A DNA stretch of 64,000 bases from Oscillospiraceae bacterium (GTDB lineage Bacteria; Bacillota_A; Clostridia; Oscillospirales; Oscillospiraceae): positions 1-64,000 of the forward strand of contig JAFUCD010000030.1 in assembly GCA_017459865.1 (NCBI GenBank), written 5' to 3'. The translations under genes were made by a program, and so were the position numbers. The notes below the pieces were generated by a model, which was not told the origin of the DNA, did not search any database, and worked only from the letters and a program-made list of their open reading frames with translations. Of the stretch, positions 56,823-64,000 are shown in pieces (position 1 is the stretch's first letter; every line of letters starts with the position of its first letter).

Positions 56823-58097
56823 ATGAAAAAGAAGCTGCTTTGTCTGGCGCTGATCGCATGCCTGGCGCTTTCGCTGCTGCCCACGGCGGCGCTGGCGGAC
56901 GGTGAGATCCGCTATGGCCCGTTCACCTGCTATCTCCGCTCGGACTCGGTCATCATCCTGGACGTGGACAGCTCGGTCAGCGGGATGCTGACGATCCCCG
57001 AGCAGATCAACGGACTGCCGGTCACGGACTCGATGAACGGCGCGTTCCATGATCTGCCCGACATCACGGAGGTCCTGATCCCCAACAGCTTCCGCAGCTT
57101 TGCCACGGCGGACGCGAGCAATCCGTTCTGGGGCTGCACGAAGCTGGAAAACATCCGCATCTCGCAGTCGCACCCCGTGTTCCGCTTCTCCGGCGGCATC
57201 CTGTACAGCACCTACAACGGCAACACCACGGTGGAGGGCGTTCTGCCGCGGATGCAGGGCAGAGTCGTGATCCCGGCGGTGAACAGCCTCAAGATGGGGG
57301 CGTTCCAGGGCTGCGATCATGTGACGGACGTCGTTCTGCCCGAGGGTCTGCAGTACATCGGGTGGACCGTTTTCAATGGCTGCCGCGGGCTCCGGTCGAT
57401 CTACATTCCCGACAGCTGCACCTGGATCGGCATGGCCGCCTTTGAAGACTGCAGCGCGCTCACAGACGTCTACTTCGGCGGGACAGAGCAGCAATGGAGC
57501 AAGCTGAAGCAGGCCAGCGACGGCAGCAACGAGCCGCTCTGGCGCGCCGCGATCCATTACCGCGCCCGGGTCGCCGGGTTTACGGATGTGCGGCCGGGCG
57601 ATTACTTCGCCGATCCGGTCGCCTGGGCGGTGGACAGCGGCGTGACGAACGGCACCGGTCCCGCGGCCTTCAGCCCCGACGACCCCTGCACCCGCGCGCA
57701 GATGGTCACCTTCCTCTGGCGCGCGCAGGGCAGCCCCGCGCCGAAGCGCACGCAGAGCGCCTTCACGGACGTGCCGAAGGGCGCCTACTATGAGAATGCC
57801 GTGCTCTGGGCGGTGGAGAATGGCGTCACGAGCGGCACCGGTCCCGCGACCTTCAGCCCCGACGCCACCGTCACGCGCGCCCAGACCGTGACGTTCCTCT
57901 GGCGTCTGGCGGGCAGCCCCGCCATGAGCGGCGCTGTCCCCTTCCGGGACGTCCCGGCGGGCGAATACTACACGACCGCCGTCGTCTGGGCGGTGGCGAA
58001 CGGCGTCACGAGCGGCACCTCCGCCACGACCTTCAGCCCCGACAGCCCCTGCACACGGGCCCAGATCGTAACGTTCCTGTACCGCGATCTGGCATAA
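56823..58097 (+). CDS. Secreted leucine-rich-repeat protein with SLH repeats
   Basis: 424 residues: signal peptide (1-25). A BspA-type leucine-rich repeat region follows (about 45-235; LTIPEQINGLPVTDSM, ITEVLIPNSFRSF, VTDVVLPEGLQYIGWTVFNG, LRSIYIPDSCTWIGMAAFED). Three SLH repeats lie from residue 253 (FTDVRPGDYFADPVAWAVDS, FTDVPKGAYYENAVLWAVEN, FRDVPAGEYYTTAVVWAVAN). It is likely a surface protein that binds other proteins or glycans. A strong terminator follows. Confidence 0.9.
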   Translation: MKKKLLCLALIACLALSLLPTAALADGEIRYGPFTCYLRSDSVIILDVDSSVSGMLTIPEQINGLPVTDSMNGAFHDLPDITEVLIPNSFRSFATADASNPFWGCTKLENIRISQSHPVFRFSGGILYSTYNGNTTVEGVLPRMQGRVVIPAVNSLKMGAFQGCDHVTDVVLPEGLQYIGWTVFNGCRGLRSIYIPDSCTWIGMAAFEDCSALTDVYFGGTEQQWSKLKQASDGSNEPLWRAAIHYRARVAGFTDVRPGDYFADPVAWAVDSGVTNGTGPAAFSPDDPCTRAQMVTFLWRAQGSPAPKRTQSAFTDVPKGAYYENAVLWAVENGVTSGTGPATFSPDATVTRAQTVTFLWRLAGSPAMSGAVPFRDVPAGEYYTTAVVWAVANGVTSGTSATTFSPDSPCTRAQIVTFLYRDLA

Positions 58098-58123
58098 GCA
58101 CGAAAGGATCTTACGCAGAAACG

Positions 58124-58168
58124 ATCCCCCTGTTTACCTAACGGCAAACAGGGGGATGCTGTTTTTTT
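58124..58168 (+). terminator. Rho-independent terminator after the LRR-SLH gene
   Basis: ATCCCCCTGTTT (58124-58135) and AAACAGGGGGAT (58146-58157), then GCTGTTTTTTT. Confidence 0.9.
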
Positions 58169-58177
58169 GATTGGGGT

Positions 58178-58732
58178 TTACCGCAGGTCGCCTGCCTGCC
58201 AGATCATGCCCTTGGCCTCCAGCTCGCGGCGGAGCTCCTCGGCGACGCGGTTTTTGCGCCGGATGACCGCGCCGATGCAGACCAGCAGCGTCAGCGGCGC
58301 GACGATCGGCGCGATGCCGAAGCCGATCGTACCAGCATAATACTTGCCGTACAGCAGGACCATGACCAGCAGCACCACCGACGGCACCAGGATCAGCACC
58401 AGACCGACGAGCGTTATGACGAACTGCCAGGTGTTCGGGCGCTGGGCGCGCAGCGTGATCAGCCCGATCAGCGCGCAAGCCAGCGCGAGGAGCGCCAGCA
58501 CGCCGAGCGGCGCGGCGGACGCGCTCGTGAAGTGGATCAGGACCGGTCCGTGATAATCCATAGAGATGGCGCGCATCGCCTCGGTATTCGTGATCAGTCC
58601 CGGGAGCGACAGGCTCCAGCGCTCGCCCTCCGGCGTCACATACGTGAGCACCGGCAGCAGAAACGACAGCAGGCTCACGACAAGGCTGCCGACAGCCACA
58701 TAGAACCAGGTCGAATTTTCGCGTTTTTTCAT
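58178..58732 (-). CDS. Small multipass membrane protein of unknown function
   Basis: 184 residues with four clear hydrophobic segments (about 10-30, 71-93, 101-125, 130-155). A short N-terminal outer loop carries a TPEGERWSL motif, and a charged C-terminal tail reads RRKNRVAEELRRELEAKGMI. I do not recognise a family. GGAGG is well placed. It is the last gene of a possible minus-strand run that begins with the large oxidoreductase and HypA (13-bp gap). Confidence 0.65.
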   Translation of the reverse strand: MKKRENSTWFYVAVGSLVVSLLSFLLPVLTYVTPEGERWSLSLPGLITNTEAMRAISMDYHGPVLIHFTSASAAPLGVLALLALACALIGLITLRAQRPNTWQFVITLVGLVLILVPSVVLLVMVLLYGKYYAGTIGFGIAPIVAPLTLLVCIGAVIRRKNRVAEELRRELEAKGMIWQAGDLR

Positions 58733-58745
58733 TCTCGGACCTCCG

Positions 58746-59096
58746 TTATCCCTGCTCCGCTACACGGATCTCCTTGATCGCGCAGTCCCTGCCGGAGAGC
58801 ACGGTCTTGTTGAAGCTGCCGCACGCCGGGCAGTAGCCCTTGTGCTCGACGACGTTGAAGATCTCGTCGCAGTCGTCGCACTCGGCCAGCCCCGGCGTCT
58901 CCTCGACGATCAGCTCCGCGTGCTCGAGGATCGTGCCCTCGATCACGGCGGGGTAGATCTCCTTTAAGTACTTCGGGATGACGAGCGAGAGCTCGCCGCA
59001 GTCGACCACGACGGCGTCGATACGGTGGATGCCGTTGCGCGCCGCAAAGTCCTCAACGGTGCGGACGATCTGTCTGACAATGCCGATCTCGTGCAT
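58746..59096 (-). CDS. hypA: HypA-like nickel-insertion protein
   Basis: 116 residues with the HypA/HybF pattern: N-terminal MHEIGIV (His2 is the usual nickel ligand) and a zinc site CDDC...CPAC (about residues 73-96). HypA delivers nickel to [NiFe] hydrogenases. No hydrogenase or HypBCDEF gene is in the window, and it instead overlaps the large oxidoreductase by one nucleotide (TGATG). It could serve a distant hydrogenase, or be an Fe-S protein partner repurposed for the oxidoreductase. Confidence 0.8.
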   Translation of the reverse strand: MHEIGIVRQIVRTVEDFAARNGIHRIDAVVVDCGELSLVIPKYLKEIYPAVIEGTILEHAELIVEETPGLAECDDCDEIFNVVEHKGYCPACGSFNKTVLSGRDCAIKEIRVAEQG

Positions 59097-61732
59097 CAGC
59101 GGCCCAACTTCCCGAGGTGCTTTTTGGCGGTGTTCGCCACCTTGCCGGGGACGCCCATGGCGATCTTGCCAAGGGTGTGGAAGTACTCCATGTTGCCCTC
59201 GTCGGTGAGCTTCTCCATGCTGATCGCGTCAAAGCGGCAGTGCGTGGTGCACACGGCGCAGCCGACGCACATGTACTCGTCCACCACGGCGACGCCGCAG
59301 CCGAGGCAACGCCCCGCCTCGACGGCGGCCTGCTCGGGCGTGAGCACGCCGCGCAGATCGCGCATGGCGGCGTTCTTCGCGCGGGACTTCTTCGCCTCGG
59401 CGGCCTGACGCGGCGCGTTCGAGACGGTCTCGGGCGCGAGGACGACCTCCTTGCGGCTCAGGCCCTTATAGTCGCGGTGATCGCGGCCGAGCGTGAGGTG
59501 CTGGCCCTCGTGGACATAGCGGTGGATGGAAACGGCGGCCTCATGGCCCGCGGCGATGGCGTTGACGGCATAGCGCGGTCCGGTGACGGCGTCGCCGCCC
59601 GCGAACACGTCCGCGACGGCGGTCTGGCACGTCGCCTTGTCAGCGGTGACGAGCCCCTTGTCGTTGAGGCTGAGCCCCAGCGCGCCGAGATCGACCCCGC
59701 GGCCCAGCGCGCCGACGACGGCGGAGGCGGGCAGCTCGAGGGTCTCGCCGCCGTGCAGATAGGTGACGGCGTTCTCGGAGATCGCCTGTGCCTCGGCCTC
59801 GAAGACGAACTTCACGCCGAGCGCCTTCGCGGCGGCCATCTCATCTCTGACATTGCTCATCGTGCCGACCTTGCGCGGGACGAGCACGGTGACGCGCTTG
59901 GCGCCCAGAGCGGCGGCGCTGCGCGCGGCGTCCATGACCATGTAGTTGGCGTTCACGGCGGCGCCCGCGAGGATCACGACGTCGTCGCCGAGCTTCGGCT
60001 TGACGCCGGCGTTGATCTTTTTGAGCATATCCAGCGCCGCGCAGACGTTCGCGCCGTCGGCGCCCGGGATCGTGAGCAGCTCCGGCGCCCCAGCGCCCAC
60101 GCCGAGGAAGAAGGCCTTGTAGCCCTCGGCGCGCAGCGCGTCGAGCGAGACGTCCCTGCCGACCTCGACGCCGGTCCTGAACTCCACGCCCATCTGGCGC
60201 AGCACATCGATCTCCGCGTTCAGCACGTCCTTTTCCAGACGGAACGCCGGGATCGCGAGGGCGGGCATGCCGCCGAGCTTGTCTTCCTTTTCAAACACCG
60301 TGACGGGATAGCCCTTCTCGCGCAGATAGTACGCGCAGCTCAGACCCGCGGGACCAGCGCCGATGACGGCGATCTTCTGCTCGAACGGGATGCCGCGGGG
60401 GTTCAGCATGGGCGGGATCCAGCGCTCGTCGGCGTTCAGATCCTGCTCGGCGATGAACTTCTTCAGATCATCGATCGCGACGGCGGCGTCGACCGCGCTG
60501 CGCGTGCAGGCGGCCTCGCAGGGCTTGTTGCAGATGCGGCCGCAGATCGCGGGGAACGGGTTGTCCTTCTTGATGAGCTGCAGCGCCTCGAGCCAGCGCC
60601 CCTCCTTCGCGAGGGCGATATAGCCCTGAACGGAGACGTTCGCGGGGCAGGCGGCCTTGCAGGGCGCGGTGCCGGAGGGCAGCACGTCGGTGCGCGTCTC
60701 GCGGAAGTCCGGCGTGTGGCGGTCGCCGAGCCAGAGCATCGTGTTGCGCGGGGTCTCGGCCGGGCGCGGGATCACGGTGGAGGCGCCGGCGCACAGGCGT
60801 GTGCCGAGCTTCATGGCGTTGACCTGGCAGTTTTCGACGCATTCGCCGCAGGCGACGCACTTGTCCATGTCGACGCGGGCAACGAAGTTCGATTTCACGG
60901 CGTCGGGCGCCTGGAAGTAGGTCGCGATGCGCAGCGCGAAGCAGCCGCAGCCGCAGCAGTTGCAGATGGCGGTCGCGTCCTCATAGCCGGGCGCGACGTT
61001 CAGCTCGTGCACGAGACCGTTTTTCTCCGCGCGCTCGAGGATCTCATACGCCTCGGCCTTGTCGATGCGGCGGTGCGCGCCCATCTTGGAGTAGTTCACG
61101 GCGTTGTCGTTGAGGTAGATGCACATATCGTCCTCAAGGTGACCGCAGCCCTCGCCCATCAGGCGGCGGGAGCGGCGGCAGGAGCAGGGTCCGACGGAGA
61201 TCGCCCACGCGTTCTCGACGAGGTTCTTCACCTCGTCATAGCTCGCCTTGCGGGTGTTGTTCTCCACGGCGCTCTGCACGGGGATGACGCGCATCATGTT
61301 GCTGCCCGCGTCCATGAACGGCGCCAGCAGCGAGACGCGGCGGCGGGTATACTCCTCGAAGCACTCGCCGAGGACGGGATACTTGTCGCACTGCTCACGG
61401 TTGGCCATGATGCCCTCCATGATGCCGGGCACCCAGATGGGATAGAAATAATACGTCACGCCGTCGCGGATGCGCGTGCGCACGGCGCCCGTCTTACATA
61501 GCTTGTCGAGCTGCTCCTGCGTGAACTCGACGCTCTTTTTCGCGCGGCGGGCGATGTCCTCGACGGTGCGGTTTGCCTCCATGCGCATGTGCATCATGAT
61601 CTGGCACATATCGTCGTCGATGATCGGCTCCAGGATCTTGTACTCGGGATCGTTATAGGTGATGCCGGTGTAGGTCAGGCCCTCAAGCGTGATCTTAGTC
61701 GCCAGCTTGAGGATGTTCGGTCTGTGCGCCAT
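59096..61732 (-). CDS. Large multi-cluster Fe-S/FAD oxidoreductase
   Basis: 878 residues, modular. Residues 1-300: cysteine-rich part (CSCRRSRRLMGEGCGH, CNCCGCGCF, CVACGECVENC). Residues 350-450: dihydropyrimidine-dehydrogenase/GltD-type Fe-S linker (CKAACPANVSVQGYI, CGRICNKPCEAAC). Residues 460-760: FAD/NAD(P) pyridine-nucleotide-disulfide module (VIGAGPAGLSCAYYL, FAGGDAVTGP). C-terminus: ferredoxin-type CLGCG and CVGCAVCTTHC. The ensemble resembles NAD(P)H-dependent bifurcating or GltD-like reductases. Overlap with HypA suggests co-expression. The real partner substrate is unknown. ATG at 61732 has GGGGG at 8 nt. Confidence 0.82.
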   Translation of the reverse strand: MAHRPNILKLATKITLEGLTYTGITYNDPEYKILEPIIDDDMCQIMMHMRMEANRTVEDIARRAKKSVEFTQEQLDKLCKTGAVRTRIRDGVTYYFYPIWVPGIMEGIMANREQCDKYPVLGECFEEYTRRRVSLLAPFMDAGSNMMRVIPVQSAVENNTRKASYDEVKNLVENAWAISVGPCSCRRSRRLMGEGCGHLEDDMCIYLNDNAVNYSKMGAHRRIDKAEAYEILERAEKNGLVHELNVAPGYEDATAICNCCGCGCFALRIATYFQAPDAVKSNFVARVDMDKCVACGECVENCQVNAMKLGTRLCAGASTVIPRPAETPRNTMLWLGDRHTPDFRETRTDVLPSGTAPCKAACPANVSVQGYIALAKEGRWLEALQLIKKDNPFPAICGRICNKPCEAACTRSAVDAAVAIDDLKKFIAEQDLNADERWIPPMLNPRGIPFEQKIAVIGAGPAGLSCAYYLREKGYPVTVFEKEDKLGGMPALAIPAFRLEKDVLNAEIDVLRQMGVEFRTGVEVGRDVSLDALRAEGYKAFFLGVGAGAPELLTIPGADGANVCAALDMLKKINAGVKPKLGDDVVILAGAAVNANYMVMDAARSAAALGAKRVTVLVPRKVGTMSNVRDEMAAAKALGVKFVFEAEAQAISENAVTYLHGGETLELPASAVVGALGRGVDLGALGLSLNDKGLVTADKATCQTAVADVFAGGDAVTGPRYAVNAIAAGHEAAVSIHRYVHEGQHLTLGRDHRDYKGLSRKEVVLAPETVSNAPRQAAEAKKSRAKNAAMRDLRGVLTPEQAAVEAGRCLGCGVAVVDEYMCVGCAVCTTHCRFDAISMEKLTDEGNMEYFHTLGKIAMGVPGKVANTAKKHLGKLGR

Positions 61733-61890
61733 GGTGTTTCCCCCTTCAAAAATCTCATGTTTATATCCGTTCAACAATTGCATATACATTTTCAGTATAT
61801 CATGCAGGTTTTTTTCTTTCAACAGTTTGTTGATAAAAAATTCACGTTGTTCGGCGCTAACCGTTTCGCGCGATCACTCATACTGATCTA

Positions 61891-61916
61891 CAATAGAAAG
61901 TAGACACTTTCTATTG
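61891..61916. repeat. 11-bp inverted repeat
   Basis: CAATAGAAAGT (61891-61901) and ACTTTCTATTG (61906-61916), loop AGAC. Upstream of the oxidoreductase and a candidate regulatory hairpin. The remaining 61917-62040 has no recognisable gene. Confidence 0.55.
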
Positions 61917-62041
61917 CGGAAGCGGCGCTGGACACGTCGTACTCTTGTGCTGAAAACAAAAATAACGTCTCATACAGCCTCCAACGCGCCTTTGGTGCTA
62001 CGAAAAGAAGACGTTGCCAACTTTCGATGGGAGTCTAGTAT

Positions 62042-62090
62042 AAAAACTTCGCCATTGCCGGAGTCTGTATCACAGACCGACAATGGCGAG
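62042..62090 (-). terminator. Terminator of the sugar-symporter gene
   Basis: CTTCGCCATTG...CAATGGCGAG stem with an inner AGTCTG/CAGACC helix, followed on the minus strand by TTTTTA. It lies 38 nt past the symporter stop. Confidence 0.8.
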
Positions 62091-62127
62091 GTTGGTTGTA
62101 TAGTTTCCCGCTTCGCGATACGCGGGT

Positions 62128-63573
62128 TTATTCCGCTGCGGATTGCGCGTGCTTGGCCTTGACGGCCTCGGTGATCTCCGCGACCTTGGCTTCGTTGAGG
62201 ATGAATTTCTTCTTGAACCAGAAGAACGCAATAATCAGACCGATGATCGGTATGACCGTCATAGTCATACGCAGGCCGGTCTTCTGTCCGAGCGTAACGG
62301 CGGCAGAAAAGTCGCGCACCTTATCGGCGTCACTGATGTCGGTGCCGCTCTGCAGATGGTTGATGCTCAGGCAGATGGAGGCGGCGAGCGCCGCGATGCC
62401 GGAGGCGAGCTTGACGACAAACGTTTGCATAGAGAAGATGACGCTCTCGTCACGGCGATCATTTTTCAGCTCGCCGTAATCGACGGTGTTAGCGAGAAAA
62501 ACAGTAGTGATGACCGTTAGCATACCATTAGCGGCAAAGATGAAGAAGCCGGGGATAAACAGCAGGAATACGTTCGACATATTCGTGAAAGCGAGGATCA
62601 GCAGCACCGCGTAGCCCGCGACCGCCATGCCGAGGCAGATATAGAAGATCTGAAGACTGGAATACTTTATACGCAGCAACGGATAAAACGCCATCATGCT
62701 GAGCACTTGGATGCCGCCGCCAAACATATTGAACAGGACGTAGGCGCTATTCCAGCCCGTGCCGCCGAAATCATACTTGAAGAAATAAATGACGAGGTTT
62801 GAGGTGATATACACCGCAGTATTGATCAGCACAATTGCGAGCGTCACAGTCATGGCCTGGTCGTTCTGCACGAGAGCCTTGAACATCTGTCCGACAGAGA
62901 CGGTCTCCATCTCGACGGTGGAGCGCTCCTTGATGTTGATGCACATTAGCAGCGTAAACAGCACAAATAGTGCCGCCACGATTAACGAGAAATACTTGAA
63001 GCCGACGATTTCGCCCGCGTTGCCCTCGACACCGCCGAGCATCTTCCCCAGCATCGGGACGACGATCATCGTCACGATTGTGATGATCGCGCTGCCCACG
63101 CCCGCGCATGTACGAGCAATCGTGGTAAGATTCTCACGCTCCTTGCCGCTCTGCGTGAAAGCCGGGATCATAGACCAATAGGGAATGTCCATCATCGTGT
63201 AGGTGACGCCCCAGAGAATGTAGAAGATCGCAGCGTAGGCCACGAGCCCGCTACCTTTCAGCGTGGGAGGCGCAGCAAACATCAAAAACAGGATCAACGC
63301 ATTGGTCACCGTGCCGATCAACAGCCAAGGACGAAACTTGCCCCAGCGAGTCTTGGTCTTGGCAACGATAACGCCCATGATAGGATCATTAAACGCGTCG
63401 AACACGCGCGCCGCCATGAGAATGACGCCCATCGCGATCGCGCTCACGCCTAGCAGATCCTGAAAATAATAGAGGACATAGCTTGCCGAAAGCATATAGA
63501 CCATGTCCTTGCCGACAGCGCCTAATGCATACGACAGCATAGATTTGCCGGATAGTGCATAGTTGTTATCCAT
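62128..63573 (-). CDS. GPH-family sugar:cation symporter
   Basis: 481 residues, 12 helices. MelB/GPH signature segments: DAFNDPIMGVIVAKTKTRWG, KFRPWLLIG, PYWSMIPAFT, and the late LKNDRRDESVIFSMQTFVVK. It imports a glycoside or glucuronide with H+ or Na+. No glycosidase is adjacent, so the substrate is unknown. ATG at 63573 follows AAGGAGA. Confidence 0.92.
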   Translation of the reverse strand: MDNNYALSGKSMLSYALGAVGKDMVYMLSASYVLYYFQDLLGVSAIAMGVILMAARVFDAFNDPIMGVIVAKTKTRWGKFRPWLLIGTVTNALILFLMFAAPPTLKGSGLVAYAAIFYILWGVTYTMMDIPYWSMIPAFTQSGKERENLTTIARTCAGVGSAIITIVTMIVVPMLGKMLGGVEGNAGEIVGFKYFSLIVAALFVLFTLLMCINIKERSTVEMETVSVGQMFKALVQNDQAMTVTLAIVLINTAVYITSNLVIYFFKYDFGGTGWNSAYVLFNMFGGGIQVLSMMAFYPLLRIKYSSLQIFYICLGMAVAGYAVLLILAFTNMSNVFLLFIPGFFIFAANGMLTVITTVFLANTVDYGELKNDRRDESVIFSMQTFVVKLASGIAALAASICLSINHLQSGTDISDADKVRDFSAAVTLGQKTGLRMTMTVIPIIGLIIAFFWFKKKFILNEAKVAEITEAVKAKHAQSAAE

Positions 63574-63716
63574 ACAGATTCTCCTTACTCTTTACTAATA
63601 ATCAACATTTGCTTCGAAGCTATTGTACGATAAAACCGCACAAATTTAAAGTGATTTTTACACATTCCCACAAAACATGTATCAAAAAGATTGCGATCGA
63701 AAGCGGCGCATCACTT

Positions 63717-64000
63717 TTACGCCCGCGCAAACCGCTCGCGTACGCGGCCGACGGCGTAGCTCAGGGCGAAGACGACGAGCGTGTACGCCGCGAGCAGGGC
63801 GAGGTATACGGGGCTGTGCGTGCCGCTCAAGTAATAGTACGGCGGGAACAACAGCTGCAGCGCGCGCAGGTCGCGCAGGTCGAAGAAGATCGGCGTGAGC
63901 GCGAGCATGGCGAGCATGAGGATCGGGATCGCGACGCCGAGCTGCGCCGTGCCCTTCAGAAGCTGCCGCAGAAGCTCGGCAAAGGCGACGCACGCGAGGG
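63717..64000 (-). CDS. ABC-2-type membrane protein, C-terminal part (cut by the right edge)
   Basis: About 94 residues visible, reading LACVAFAELLRQLLKGTAQL, then GVAIPILMLAMLALTPIFFD, LFPPYYYLSGTHSPVYLALL and VGRVRERFARA to the stop. The pattern of a long loop and a last helix, with PPYYYLSG, fits the C-terminal half of an ABC-2 permease. The N-terminus lies beyond the window. The gap 63574-63716 is A/T-rich without a gene. Confidence 0.55.
   Translation of the reverse strand, partial: LACVAFAELLRQLLKGTAQLGVAIPILMLAMLALTPIFFDLRDLRALQLLFPPYYYLSGTHSPVYLALLAAYTLVVFALSYAVGRVRERFARA

Noticed and set aside
59117..61501. 794-codon open frame on the plus strand
   Set aside because: Antisense of the Fe-S/FAD oxidoreductase; no recognisable domain.
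61917..62040. Possible small RNA between the oxidoreductase and the symporter
   Set aside because: There is an AACGTC/GACGTT pairing but no promoter, and no terminator specific to it.

Overview
The window looks like a chromosome segment of a gut-type, monoderm Clostridia bacterium, most probably an Oscillospiraceae relative. Reasons: strong AGGAGG-type ribosome binding sites with frequent GTG/TTG starts, five large secreted proteins ending in S-layer homology (SLH) repeats, TnpV and VirB4-type conjugative-element debris, and a moderately high G+C composition that varies from block to block. No species can be named from the sequence alone.

Layout. 1-500: edge of a mobile element, with a ParM-like gene interrupted by the 5' end of a group II intron and a Cys-rich VLP-domain gene. 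780-3770: metal/arsenic-type block (DUF134-NifX fusion, ArsR repressor, ArsP-like permease, small thioredoxin). 3.9-6.8 kb: operon of a LexA-like repressor, a zinc-finger DUF6076-like protein and a divergent sigma-70-like protein. 7.1-8.8 kb: PAP2 phosphatase and DegV. 8.9-10.0 kb: two gene fragments fused head to tail (an FtsH 3' part and an unknown 3' part). 10.2-11.8 kb: HipB-like repressor plus amidohydrolase. 11.9-12.5 kb: fluoride channel under a fluoride riboswitch, bracketed by direct repeats. 12.7-15.1 kb: hydrolase-MarR-nitroreductase operon with two palindromic operators. 15.2-16.4 kb: IS1182-type transposase remnant joined to a GNAT fragment.

16.6-18.6 kb: two overlapping genes that read as serine palmitoyltransferase and 3-ketodihydrosphingosine reductase, the first two steps of sphingolipid synthesis, sitting between the IS remnant and a VirB4 fragment. 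19-21.6 kb: two-component system and a DUF2238-like membrane protein. 21.7-26.2 kb: a minus-strand lipid operon (pgsA, cdsA, lipid kinase, VTT-domain protein, CmpB-like protein, TIM-barrel protein), with an E2/CAT-like acyltransferase divergent to it. Together these could supply long-chain base, kinase, head-group activation and acyl transfer; that link is inference.

27.4-28.3 kb: TnpV pair and tRNA-Tyr/tRNA-Thr. 28.4-64 kb: mostly chromosomal housekeeping and surface genes. These are a GH25 lysozyme and subtilase, DUF92, an iron-sulfur protein with a divergent LysR regulator, an EEP hydrolase, TspO, glyA, an SGNH-SLH protein, an acyl-CoA ligase with a divergent TetR regulator, rsmG, an M14-SLH carboxypeptidase, a 2444-residue PHP/CehA-SLH protein, YibE/F, a Sel1-type protein, DUF1294, an LRR-SLH protein, HypA with a large Fe-S/FAD oxidoreductase, a GPH sugar symporter, and a truncated ABC-2-type membrane protein at the right edge.

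Regulatory DNA is unusually legible: several promoters overlap palindromic operators (LexA, HipB-like, MarR, LysR and TetR cases), and small structured repeat families occupy many of the gaps.
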